A DNA stretch of 64,000 nucleotides from NCBI GenBank assembly GCA_039989895.1, contig JBDXGY010000003.1, positions 147,141 to 211,140 of the forward strand, given 5' to 3'. The notes beneath the pieces were generated by a model. That model searched no databases and was not told where the DNA came from. It saw only the letters and a program-made list of their open reading frames with translations. Shown one piece after another: positions 38,915 through 48,875 of the stretch. A program made the position numbers and the translations under genes. The stretch is from Hyphomicrobiales bacterium. Lineage in GTDB: Bacteria; Pseudomonadota; Alphaproteobacteria; Rhizobiales; JACESI01. Every line of letters starts with the position of its first letter. The stretch's first letter is position 1.

Positions 38915-38929
38915 TTAATCTCTTATTAA
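38915..38929 (-). promoter_or_regulatory. CtrA-binding box upstream of ftsK
   Basis: On the minus strand TTAA, seven bases (TAAGAGA), TTAA followed by C: an exact TTAA-N7-TTAAC match, about 58 bases before the ftsK ATG. Indicates likely cell-cycle control by CtrA. Confidence 0.6.
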
Positions 38930-38978
38930 GCAAACTGGATTGTCGGTATAAATGTGAATTATTGTTTTAGGCAAAGAA

Positions 38979-39002
38979 AAACCCGGCTCGAAAGCCGGGT
39001 TT
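38979..39002 (-). terminator. Rho-independent terminator of glnK-amtB
   Basis: Perfect 10-bp GC-rich stem (38979-38988 with 38993-39002) with a four-base loop. On the minus strand it follows amtB by about 24 bases and runs into a TTTTTC tail. Confidence 0.88.
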
Positions 39003-39025
39003 AATGGTTTCAATGAAATGCAGAT

Positions 39026-40354
39026 TTATCTAGACATTCCAAATTCTGGATAGGCTTCTATACCAATTTCTGCTTTATCGAGTCCGACCATCTGATCTTC
39101 ATCAGAAGCGCGAACGCCAATTGTAACCTTTAGGATTGTCCACAAAATGAATGAGGCAATAAAGGTGAATATACCATAAGAGATAATACCAATAATCTGA
39201 ATACCGTAGCTTGCATCAGAGTTTGACAGTGGCACGATGAGTGTACCCCAAATACCTGCAAACAAGTGGACAGGGATGGCACCAACCACGTCATCGATTT
39301 TTAGTTTATCGAGAAGAGGTACAGCGAAGACAACGATAACACCACCAACGCCACCGATAAGGATTGCCAGCAACGGTGTTGGATTAAGAGGTTCGGCTGT
39401 GATCGATACGAGGCCTGCAAGAGCGCCATTGAGCGCCATTGTGACATCAATCTTTTTATACAAAAGTTGTGTCAGGATGATTGTTGCAACAACACCACCG
39501 GCAGCAGCGAGATTTGTATTGGCAAAGATGCGAGATACATCTGATACATCACCAATTGAACCCATAGCGAGCTGTGATGCGCCGTTGAAACCAAACCAAC
39601 CGAGCCAAAGAATGAATGTTCCAAGGGTTGCTAGCGGAATTGAAGAACCAGGCATTACTGTGATAGATCCGTCTTTTCCATATTTGCCATAACGAGCGCC
39701 AATAACGATGGCACCAGCAAGAGCAGCCCAACCACCAACAGAGTGGACGATTGTTGAACCAGCAAAATCAGAGAAGCCCATATCTGCAAGCCAGCCGCCG
39801 CCCCACTGCCATGAGCCAGTGATTGGGTAGAAGACACCTGTTAGAATGGCTGTAAAGATGAAGAATGGCCAAATTTTAACACGTTCAGCTACGGTGCCTG
39901 AAACGATGGATGCGGTTGCTGCCACGAAAACCATCTGGAAGAACCAGTCAGATGCCGTTGAGTAGCCTGTGTCGAGGGCGTTGCCACCGACAGCATCCCA
40001 GCCATAGGCGCCTGGATTGCCAACAAAATTAGGCAAGAAGCTGCCATCGACATTATTGTACATAAGATTATAGCCGATAATCCAGAACATAATGCCGGCG
40101 ATTGAGTAAAGGCCGATATTTTTCAGGCATTGCATTGAGACGTTTTTAGAACGCACAAGCCCAGCTTCCAACATGGCAAAGCCTGCGGCCATGAACATGA
40201 CCAGAAAGCCACCGATTAGGAATAAAAGAGTGTTGAAGATATAGGCCACTTCAGGGTGAACCGCTGGCGCATCTTGTGCCAGTGCAGGTGCTGCGACACT
40301 GCTGAGCACAAAGGCAAGAGGTAAGGCCTTAGCACGAGAGAATAAGAGTTTCAT
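39026..40354 (-). CDS. amtB: Ammonium transporter AmtB
   Basis: Trimeric inner-membrane channel for ammonium/ammonia. The 442-residue protein has a cleavable signal peptide (about 1-26, ..APALAQD) and 11 predicted membrane helices with family blocks FAMLEAGLVRSKN, STIVHSVGGWAALAGAIVIG (conserved His) and PVHLFAGIWGTLIVPL (second conserved His). It is read behind glnK, which gates it by binding under nitrogen sufficiency. Confidence 0.97.
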   Translation of the reverse strand: MKLLFSRAKALPLAFVLSSVAAPALAQDAPAVHPEVAYIFNTLLFLIGGFLVMFMAAGFAMLEAGLVRSKNVSMQCLKNIGLYSIAGIMFWIIGYNLMYNNVDGSFLPNFVGNPGAYGWDAVGGNALDTGYSTASDWFFQMVFVAATASIVSGTVAERVKIWPFFIFTAILTGVFYPITGSWQWGGGWLADMGFSDFAGSTIVHSVGGWAALAGAIVIGARYGKYGKDGSITVMPGSSIPLATLGTFILWLGWFGFNGASQLAMGSIGDVSDVSRIFANTNLAAAGGVVATIILTQLLYKKIDVTMALNGALAGLVSITAEPLNPTPLLAILIGGVGGVIVVFAVPLLDKLKIDDVVGAIPVHLFAGIWGTLIVPLSNSDASYGIQIIGIISYGIFTFIASFILWTILKVTIGVRASDEDQMVGLDKAEIGIEAYPEFGMSR

Positions 40355-40398
40355 TTTGATTTCCTTGATATACTGAAATACTAAAAGATGTGAGGTTG

Positions 40399-40776
<378 letters not shown>

Positions 40777-40843
40777 CTAACTGCGGTTTCCCCCGTTGGG
40801 TGTTACAAATCCGGTATTAAATTGTCCGAATCTCTAAATTGAT

Positions 40844-40860
40844 TACAAGGATTGTGCCAG
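40844..40860 (-). promoter_or_regulatory. Sigma-54 promoter of glnK-amtB
   Basis: On the minus strand CTGGCAC (40860-40854) is followed after five bases by TTGTA (40848-40844). This matches the RpoN pattern TGGCAC-N5-TTGCW except for T in place of C at the -12 GC. About 107 bases upstream of the glnK start, as expected for an NtrC-activated gene. I did not find a clear NtrC dyad upstream. Confidence 0.65.
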
Positions 40861-40982
40861 TTTTGAGAAAAAAGATAAGTTATTGTATTAACTGAATATT
40901 TATACATCATGGCAAGATGCTATAAACGCCACGTCACATATTTGTTTAATAATTGTGCAGCTATAAAAAAGATGATTAAATT

Positions 40983-41897
40983 TTAGCCAGATGTGATTTC
41001 GGGATCTTGCTGTGTTGTAAAACTGCGTATATTTTCCTCGCCTTCCCGACGGCGAATGAGTCCTTCTTGGGCAACGGAGGCAATTAATGTGCCTGAACGG
41101 GTATAGAGGGAACCACGTGTGAAGCCCCGCGCTCCTGAAGCGCTTGGGCTGTCCTGGGTGTATAAAATCCAATCTGAAAAATCGGCTTTGCGATGGAACC
41201 ACATGGCGTGATCGAGGCTTGCTACTTGTAATTGTTGGTCGAAAATACTGGTGCCATGGGCATATAGTGATGTGTCCAGTAATGTCATATCTGAAAAATA
41301 AGCCAAGACGGCAGAACTGCGGAGCTGGTCATCAGGGACAGGGCTTGTTGTGCGTATCCAGATATGTTGGGCAGGTTCAAGCTTTTTGTTTGAGATATAA
41401 TGTTCAAGTGATACGGGCCTCACCTCAATAGGGCGTGGACGGCTCCAGTAGTCTTTGACGTTTTGGGGCGCGAAAGCCAAATATTTTTCTTTGAGCTCTG
41501 CCTCATTTGGTAGATCTTCCGGCTGTGGAATATCCGGCATGTCAATTTGATGGTCATATCCGTCTTCAGCAATTTGAAAAGAGGCGGAAAGGGAGAAGAT
41601 AGGTTTGCCGTGTTGGATTGCGACCACGCGTCTGGTTGTGAAGCTTCGGCCATCACGAATTTTATCGACATCATAAATGATTGGAACCTTGGGGTCCCCC
41701 GGTCGCATAAAATAACAATGTAAGGAATGAACGCTGCGATCTTTAACCGTGCGAGAGGCTGCAACAAGCGCTTGCCCGATTACTTGACCGCCAAAAACCC
41801 GCTGCCATCCGACATTCGGGCTTTTGCCACGAAAAAGATTGTGTTCAAGGGTTTCAAGATTGAGAATTTCCAACAGATCATCAACACCATAGGACAA
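40983..41897 (-). CDS. tesB: Acyl-CoA thioesterase II
   Basis: Double-hotdog thioesterase hydrolysing medium- and long-chain acyl-CoAs. The 304-residue protein has the TesB layout: first hotdog with VFGGQVIGQALVAASRTV, SLHCYFMRPGDP and DGRSFTTRRVVAIQ, and the second with LAYFSDMTLLDTSLYAHG (catalytic Asp), SLDHAMWFHRKADFSDWILYTQDSPSASGARGF-type strand (split here as SLDHAMWFHRK and DWILYTQDSPSAS) and SVAQEGLIR. Divergent from the UbiH-type gene; 246 bases separate it from glnK. Confidence 0.96.
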   Translation of the reverse strand: MSYGVDDLLEILNLETLEHNLFRGKSPNVGWQRVFGGQVIGQALVAASRTVKDRSVHSLHCYFMRPGDPKVPIIYDVDKIRDGRSFTTRRVVAIQHGKPIFSLSASFQIAEDGYDHQIDMPDIPQPEDLPNEAELKEKYLAFAPQNVKDYWSRPRPIEVRPVSLEHYISNKKLEPAQHIWIRTTSPVPDDQLRSSAVLAYFSDMTLLDTSLYAHGTSIFDQQLQVASLDHAMWFHRKADFSDWILYTQDSPSASGARGFTRGSLYTRSGTLIASVAQEGLIRRREGEENIRSFTTQQDPEITSG

Positions 41898-42091
41898 ATC
41901 ATTCTCTCCTTAAATTTGGGTTAGATAAGGAAATAGCAATATTGACCTAGAGGTCAAGGCCAGGGGCTAAGGCCAGAGGTTAAAGAATGAGTTTGTCGTT
42001 GAAGTTCTCCATTTTAGAGACAAAGATTGTCCCCAGTGTAGGTTAGCTTTATATAAGTGAGACAAGCAGATTAAGTTTAAAAGGCTTTTTG

Positions 42092-43318
42092 ATGGAACAA
42101 TTTGATATCGTAATTGCAGGTGGTGGCTATGTGGGGCTTTCCTCGGCTTTGGCCATCAAATCAGCCGCACCGCATCTGTCAGTTTTATTGGCTGATCCAG
42201 CTCCACCGCTATCTGAGCGCAAGGGTGTTGATATGCGGGCGTCAGCAATTGCACTTGCAGCACAAAAAATGCTCGATCAATTGGGGGTTTGGGAAAAATT
42301 GATCCCTCATGCCCAGCCAATCAACGATATGGTGATTACAGATTCTAAAACGGGTGATGCTGTGCGCCCTGTTTATCTGACTTTTGCTGAAGCTGTTGAG
42401 GAGGGCAGGCCTTTCGCTCATATGGTGCCGAATGGCGCGATGGTTGGAGCGATTGAAGCGCGCGCGCGTGAGCTTGGTGTTGATATTCGCTATGGTGATA
42501 GTGTTTTGGATTTTGAAGAAAAGCCCGCGCATATGAATATTTGGTTGAGGTCGGGTGGCGAAGTCAGTACGAAACTTCTTGTTGGTGCTGATGGTGTAAA
42601 ATCTGGCTTACGCTCCATAGCAGGCATCAAAACGGTGCACTGGGATTATGGCCAATCTGGCATTGTGACGACTGTAAAACATGAAAAGCCACACAATGGA
42701 CAAGCGGTTGAGCATTTTTTGCCAGCCGGTCCTTTTGCGATTTTGCCCCTGACAGAAAACCGTTCATCGTTGGTATGGACGGAACGCACAAGCGATGCGG
42801 CGAAGATGGTTGCGGGGGATGATTTTGTATTTGATCTGGAGCTGGAGCGTCGGTTTGGTCATCACCTGGGGGCGCTTGAGGTCATTGGCGGTAGGCGGGC
42901 CTATCCTTTGAGTTTGACGCTTGCTAAGAATTTTGTGAAATCTCGTTTCGCGCTTGTGGGCGATGCTGCCCACGGTATTCATCCCATCGCGGGCCAAGGT
43001 TTGAATCTCGGTTTTAGAGATGTGGCCGCCCTTGCGCAGACGATTGTAGAAGCGGATCGTTTGGGGCAGGATTTTGGGACGGAAGATGTATTGGAGCGCT
43101 ATGAGCAATGGCGCCGGTTTGATACATGGTTGATGGGTTTTACCACGGATGTTTTAAATCGACTGTTTTCTAATCGAAGTGATGCCTTGCGGTTGATGCG
43201 CACCATTGGACTTGGTGTGGTCGATCGCCTCCCACGCGTAAAATCTTATTTTATCTCACAGGCGGCGGGTACCTCGCTGCCGAACCAGCCAAAACTTCTC
43301 GTCGGGGAAGCCATATAA
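42092..43318 (+). CDS. UbiH/UbiF/Coq6-family FAD-dependent monooxygenase (ubiquinone synthesis)
   Basis: Class-A flavoprotein hydroxylase, most likely adding a ring hydroxyl during ubiquinone synthesis. The 408-residue protein has the GxGxxG-type loop DIVIAGGGYVGLSSALA at residues 5-21, the DG motif VGADGVKSGLRS near 163, and the second FAD motif ALVGDAAHGIHPIAGQGLNLGF near 290. Which ring position it hydroxylates cannot be told by eye (alphaproteobacteria use UbiL/UbiM variants). ATG 42092 chosen over TTG 42089. Convergent with the TetR gene. Confidence 0.9.
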   Translation: MEQFDIVIAGGGYVGLSSALAIKSAAPHLSVLLADPAPPLSERKGVDMRASAIALAAQKMLDQLGVWEKLIPHAQPINDMVITDSKTGDAVRPVYLTFAEAVEEGRPFAHMVPNGAMVGAIEARARELGVDIRYGDSVLDFEEKPAHMNIWLRSGGEVSTKLLVGADGVKSGLRSIAGIKTVHWDYGQSGIVTTVKHEKPHNGQAVEHFLPAGPFAILPLTENRSSLVWTERTSDAAKMVAGDDFVFDLELERRFGHHLGALEVIGGRRAYPLSLTLAKNFVKSRFALVGDAAHGIHPIAGQGLNLGFRDVAALAQTIVEADRLGQDFGTEDVLERYEQWRRFDTWLMGFTTDVLNRLFSNRSDALRLMRTIGLGVVDRLPRVKSYFISQAAGTSLPNQPKLLVGEAI

Positions 43319-43332
43319 CATTGATTAATGGT

Positions 43333-44790
<1,458 letters not shown>

Positions 44791-44817
44791 GATCGGCTTT
44801 CGTGATTTCAGGTGAAA

Positions 44818-45489
44818 CTATTGGAGGATCGCGTTGCCATTAGTATCTTGTTGGGCAAGCGACATTTCAGTAATGGCAATGAGAGTCTCTGCGCGTATCT
44901 TGAGATTGTTCGCTTCTAGTAAGGCCTGTTTTTCTGCGGCACCATAAGGGCTCATCATAGAAAGCGCATTAACAAGAATATGCGTTTGCGTCTCTTCAAT
45001 GCTTTCCCAATCAGCTTCTAAATTGTTGACATCAAGATAAGACCTAAACGTTTTCAATAATCCATCACGATCAACGTCATCTCCGCTTTTGTCAGTTTGG
45101 AGATCATTTTGATAGGGTCTCCAGTCTGCAAGGATTTGTCGATAGGGTGTGGTGACTTTAAGTTCGCGCTGGACTGTGAAGCGTGAAATTCCAATTAGGG
45201 AGATAAGATAGCGATTATCTCCTGTCTCGCTTAATGAAACAATACGTCCTGCGCAGCCTACTTTACACAGTCCGCTGTCTTCCGCTTTATCATCATTAAG
45301 CGATGGCTGAACCATCCCGATCACGCGATCACCAGCTATTGCAGCATCGATCATTGCCAGATAGCGGGGTTCGAAAATATTTAATGGCATTTGTCCATGA
45401 GGAAGTAATAAAGCACCGGTCAGGGGGAAAATAGGTATAGATGTTGGAAGGTCATCGATGCCTTCGTAGTTTCTATTGCCAGTCATCAT
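44818..45489 (-). CDS. LON substrate-binding domain protein
   Basis: A 223-residue protein containing only the N-terminal substrate-binding domain of Lon protease (about 15-215): LPTSIPIFPLTGALLLPHGQ with FEPRYLAMIDAAIAGDRVIGMVQP split by short linkers, and VGCAGRIVSLSET. No AAA+ or protease domain follows. Stand-alone versions (COG2802) are conserved in alphaproteobacteria beside a thioredoxin gene; function unknown, perhaps in protein quality control. I start it at ATG 45489, eight bases after AAGGGA, rather than at the far-upstream codon that adds 43 residues unlike the family. Confidence 0.88.
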   Translation of the reverse strand: MMTGNRNYEGIDDLPTSIPIFPLTGALLLPHGQMPLNIFEPRYLAMIDAAIAGDRVIGMVQPSLNDDKAEDSGLCKVGCAGRIVSLSETGDNRYLISLIGISRFTVQRELKVTTPYRQILADWRPYQNDLQTDKSGDDVDRDGLLKTFRSYLDVNNLEADWESIEETQTHILVNALSMMSPYGAAEKQALLEANNLKIRAETLIAITEMSLAQQDTNGNAILQ

Positions 45490-45551
45490 TTCCATTATCC
45501 CTTTATCGTGGCCCGCATATTTGTTTGAAAGCTTGCATTCTTTGCACGGGT

Positions 45552-46469
45552 TTACGAAAACATCAAAGAAGACAGCTTCCTGCGTGATGTGCTTGTTGCT
45601 GGTTCTTTTGGTCCCCAAGCTTCGAAAAAAGTCAAAAGCTCTTTTCGAGCACTCTCATCATTCCAAGTACGGTCACGACGAAAAATTTCAAGTAGGGCAT
45701 CGGCGGCTTCTTGACGATGACCCGCTGCATTAAGAGAAATTGCAAGATCAAATCGTGCTTGATGATCATTTTCATTATTGGTGACTTTATCCCTTAGAGT
45801 GTCGATTTCACCAGTATCTTCGGCTTTTTTCAAAAGCATTAATTGTGCAACAACTGTTTTGATCGCGGGGTTTTCCAGACTTTCTTCCGGGATCATATCT
45901 AGAATTTTCTCTGCTTGTTCTTTGTCGCCAAGGCCAAGGGCGCAGCGCGCCAGACCTGAAAGGGCGGCTAAATTTGTTCTATCCATTTGCAAAACGGCAC
46001 TGAAATGGCCAGCTGCCGCATTAAAGTCATCTGTCTCGAGCAGTTTTTCACCTTCTGCCAGATGTAGATCTTCCTGCGATGGTCCGGCGGGTTCTGCAAT
46101 TTTGTCGATGAATTCTTTAATTTGTGTTTCCGGTATGGCGCCCATAAAACCATCAACGGGTCGACCATCCTTGAATGCCACGACCGCTGGAACTGACTTA
46201 ACGCCCATTTGGTTTGAAATTTCTGGATAGTCGTCAATGTTCATTTTGACCAGTTTGACCCGCCCGCCGGCTTCATTGACTGCTTTTTCGATAATGGGGG
46301 TTAATTGTTTACATGGCCCACACCACGGGGCCCAGAAATCGACCATGACTGGCTGTTTGTTTGATTCTTCAATCACATCAACAACAAAGGTATCTGTTGT
46401 TGTGTCTTTAATCAGGTTGTCGCCCGCACTATTTATTGGTCCGGTGCCATATTGCATGAATTCGCTCAT
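45552..46469 (-). CDS. CnoX-like thioredoxin/TPR protein (co-chaperone family)
   Basis: A 305-residue protein with an N-terminal thioredoxin domain carrying an intact WCGPC active site (C50, C53) and a C-terminal TPR-like half (about 130-290; ALSGLARCALGLGDKEQAEKIL, FDLAISLNAAGHRQEAADALL). This is the CnoX/YbbN architecture: in E. coli the protein is a redox-inactive holdase that hands substrates to GroEL, while CXXC-bearing relatives also reduce disulfides. CGGAGATCAGG upstream supports the ATG. First gene of a set running into LON, UPF0434, bluB and TetR. Confidence 0.92.
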   Translation of the reverse strand: MSEFMQYGTGPINSAGDNLIKDTTTDTFVVDVIEESNKQPVMVDFWAPWCGPCKQLTPIIEKAVNEAGGRVKLVKMNIDDYPEISNQMGVKSVPAVVAFKDGRPVDGFMGAIPETQIKEFIDKIAEPAGPSQEDLHLAEGEKLLETDDFNAAAGHFSAVLQMDRTNLAALSGLARCALGLGDKEQAEKILDMIPEESLENPAIKTVVAQLMLLKKAEDTGEIDTLRDKVTNNENDHQARFDLAISLNAAGHRQEAADALLEIFRRDRTWNDESARKELLTFFEAWGPKEPATSTSRRKLSSLMFS

Positions 46470-46640
46470 TCCTGATCTCCGTTAGTTTAGACTTTGCCAG
46501 TATCAGCAAGAGTCATGATCGTTGGTTCATGCCAGCAGGCAGTAACTTAATTTAAGGGTTATTGGTCTTGGGTTTGTCAATCTAATTAGTCGCTTCATAA
46601 TCTTATTGTGGCTGTGCTGCAAGATTTTCAAAAAAGCTGC

Positions 46641-46671
46641 TTGCAATGTGAGATAGCTTTCGGCATATAAG
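46641..46671 (+). promoter_or_regulatory. Candidate promoter of tRNA-Gly
   Basis: TTGCAA (46641-46646), 17 bases, then CATATA running into TATAAG (46664-46671), about 45 bases before the tRNA. Fits a sigma-70-type stable-RNA promoter loosely. Confidence 0.3.
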
Positions 46672-46714
46672 CCTCTTGAAAGAACCATGCAGTAAATGGA
46701 TGGTCTCAATGGAT

Positions 46715-46789
<75 letters not shown>

Positions 46790-46822
46790 TTTCTTTTCAA
46801 AGTGATTACTGAAAATATGCGT

Positions 46823-48076
46823 TTAGTATATTTGCTTATTTGATCGCGCTTTTGAAAGCACGATTTCAGCGGCGATTTCAGCTGTTGCAGCTCCCAATGT
46901 CCAACCAAGATGACCGTGACCAGTATTGTAGAAAATTCCCGGCCTTTTGCCAGCACCGACTTTCGGCATCATGCTTGGCATCATTGGGCGAAGCCCTGCC
47001 CATGGCACGGCATATTCGGTTGAGACATCTGGAAATAGCCGTTCACACCATTTAATCAACGGCTTTATGCGGTCATCGCGTATGTCGAGGCTGTAGCCAT
47101 TAAATTCAGCAGTGCCGGCTATGCGCAAACGGTCATCCCCAAGACGGGAAAGAACCAGTTTAGCTTCGTCATCTAAAAGGCTGACCCATGGGGCTGCTTT
47201 TTGGCTCTCTTTGTCGCCAAGCTCAACGGTGATGGAATAGCCTTTGACTGGATAAATATTCACACGGTCGCCAACCATATTGGCCAGTCGTTTGCTTTGA
47301 ACACCGGCGCAAATCATGACACCATCAAAATCTTGTCTTTGGATACCACTTTCATCGTTTGTAAAACTCAATGTAACGCCTTGACTATGATGATTAATGT
47401 CCCTGACCTTTGTGTGATAATTGAAATGAACCCCACGTTTTTCGCAGGCCTTTGAAAGGCCGCGTGAATAACGGTGAATGTCACCGGTGAAGTCACTTGT
47501 GGTGTAGTAGCCAGCATAAAGATCGCCATGGATGCTGGGTTCAATCTCACGGATTTCTTCACGGGTCACGGCGCGTCGTTGAAGTCCGCCTTTGGCTAAG
47601 AGCTTATTTACCTGTGTTGCGTGGTCGAATTCTTTTTTATCCGTATAGATATGAAGAATGCCGCGATCTTCGCAATCAAAACTGAAGCCTTCTTTTTCGG
47701 CATGGGCTTTAAGATGCTCGCGCGCTGAAATTGCAAGGCGGACGGTTTCAATGGTGTTCTTCTCATAATCTGGGATGCTGGCCATGAATTCCGCCATCCA
47801 TGAATACTTGTGCCAGCTTGGTTTTGGATTAACGAGCAGCGGAGCGCCGCGCTCGAACATCCACTTCATGCCTTTGCCGATTGTCGACCATCTTGTCCAC
47901 ACCTCGGCATTAGAAGCTGAAAGCTGGCCACCATTGGCGAAAGATGTTTCCATGGCTGCATAACGGTTGCGGTCAAATACGGTGACTTCAAAGCCGCGAT
48001 TTAAAAGAGAGTAAGCCGTGGTGATACCCGTGATACCGGCACCGATGACGGCAATTTTTTGCATTTCTTGAGGCAT
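46823..48076 (-). CDS. DadA-type FAD-dependent amino acid dehydrogenase/oxidase
   Basis: DAO-fold flavoprotein of 417 residues resembling the small subunit of D-amino acid dehydrogenase (DadA). Dinucleotide loop IAVIGAGITGITTAYSLL at residues 8-25, the family block ETSFANGGQLSASNAEVW, TTSDFTGDIHRYSRGL, and a C-terminal RPMMPSMMPKVG...NTGHGHLGWTLGAATAE. A strong ribosome site (GAGGAGGGA) precedes the ATG. Its leader is a tandem glycine riboswitch, so its physiological substrate may be glycine or a compound tied to glycine excess, rather than D-alanine. Convergent with tRNA-Gly. Confidence 0.88.
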   Translation of the reverse strand: MPQEMQKIAVIGAGITGITTAYSLLNRGFEVTVFDRNRYAAMETSFANGGQLSASNAEVWTRWSTIGKGMKWMFERGAPLLVNPKPSWHKYSWMAEFMASIPDYEKNTIETVRLAISAREHLKAHAEKEGFSFDCEDRGILHIYTDKKEFDHATQVNKLLAKGGLQRRAVTREEIREIEPSIHGDLYAGYYTTSDFTGDIHRYSRGLSKACEKRGVHFNYHTKVRDINHHSQGVTLSFTNDESGIQRQDFDGVMICAGVQSKRLANMVGDRVNIYPVKGYSITVELGDKESQKAAPWVSLLDDEAKLVLSRLGDDRLRIAGTAEFNGYSLDIRDDRIKPLIKWCERLFPDVSTEYAVPWAGLRPMMPSMMPKVGAGKRPGIFYNTGHGHLGWTLGAATAEIAAEIVLSKARSNKQIY

Positions 48077-48132
48077 TTTAGGTCCCTCCTCACATAGTTG
48101 ATCCGGATGGCCAACATGTGCTGACCAGCGAA

Positions 48133-48330
48133 CCCCTCTGTCTTGGGACCTGAGCGTTTGGCATTAAACTGCGTGCTTCACAGCCTAATCGCTTTCGCCT
48201 TCGGTGGGCAACACGTGACATGTTGCCTCTCTCCAGATGCCTGATGCAATATGCGGTCCTTTTGCCTGAGAGTTTCCGGGGTGTTGCTCCTTCGGCGTTG
48301 GTGAACATGTGAATGCTACCAATCTCTCCC
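48133..48330 (-). ncRNA. Tandem glycine riboswitch (two gcvT aptamers) upstream of the dadA-type gene
   Basis: On the minus strand aptamer 1 (48330-48254) shows GGGAGAG, GCCGAAGGAGCAA, CGGAAACTCTCAGGCAAAAG and GACCG. Aptamer 2 (48237-48133) shows TCTGGAGAGAGG, CACCGAAGGCGAAAGC, AAACGCTCAGGTCCCAAGAC and AGAGGGG. These are the hallmark conserved strings of the gcvT RNA motif. The aptamers are joined by a 16-base linker. About 55 bases separate it from the start codon, room for a ribosome-site or antiterminator expression platform. Confidence 0.95.
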
Positions 48331-48875
48331 ACATATCAAAGTATAGGCTGTTGAGTGTATGGGTTAAAAATGGCTCAGATACAACCAAATTCGATCACAA
48401 ATTTGCTAAAACCACAAATTTTAACATAGTCTAATGAGGCGTATTTTTATGGGAATTTTTGAAATTTATTTTAGCTATGTGCATTTCATTAATTTTGATA
48501 TCTGGCGCTTTTGCGCGGGACATTCACGAAATATATCCCATCCTTGTCAAGAAGCTTGAAGCGGTGCCAGTTCATGCTGGAGAAGAATCGTCCTGCATAG
48601 GGCCTTCAATATTTTGAAATGAAGCTTCATCTATTCATTGGAACAAACTGCCGCTCAGGGCGGGGTTCGAGCCTGGCTGTAATGCTAATTAAATTTATTG
48701 TGCAGCGCACATGCACAGAAAGTTGTATTGTGGAAAGCGACTGAAGGATTCTAATAATAAGGTATCGCCCGCCGTGTTTTTGCTGCTTTAACTTAAAAAG
48801 TGTCAAAAATAGTCTTCATAGTGCGGGTTGTCTGCGGCTTTCAGGAGGAAAGCTGCATTTTTGGGAGGATCCTTA
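48331..48875. other. Intergenic region between riboswitch and binding-protein gene
   Basis: 545 bases holding promoters for two divergent units that I could not assign to specific hexamers. Contents: one doubtful small reading frame (48459-48617), an AAGCTT-centred short dyad around 48550-48630, and the ribosome site GGGAGGA (48863-48869) of the next gene. Confidence 0.4.
48459..48617 (+). CDS. Doubtful small secreted protein (52 aa) or gene remnant
   Basis: A TTG-started frame of 52 residues opening KFILAMCISLILISGAFA, which looks like a signal peptide with an AFA cleavage site, followed by a 33-residue tail with one cysteine. GGGA lies four bases upstream. No family recognised. The TTG start and short length make this uncertain; it could be the decayed 5' end of a longer exported-protein gene. 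Confidence 0.25.
   Translation: MKFILAMCISLILISGAFARDIHEIYPILVKKLEAVPVHAGEESSCIGPSIF

Noticed and set aside
44818-45618. Longer form of the LON-domain protein starting at 45618
   Set aside because: Adds 43 residues unlike the family; ATG 45489 has a good ribosome site at the right distance.
48655-48685. GGTTCGAGCC, resembling a tRNA T-loop
   Set aside because: Flanking bases do not form a T stem or an acceptor/anticodon arm; not a tRNA or remnant.
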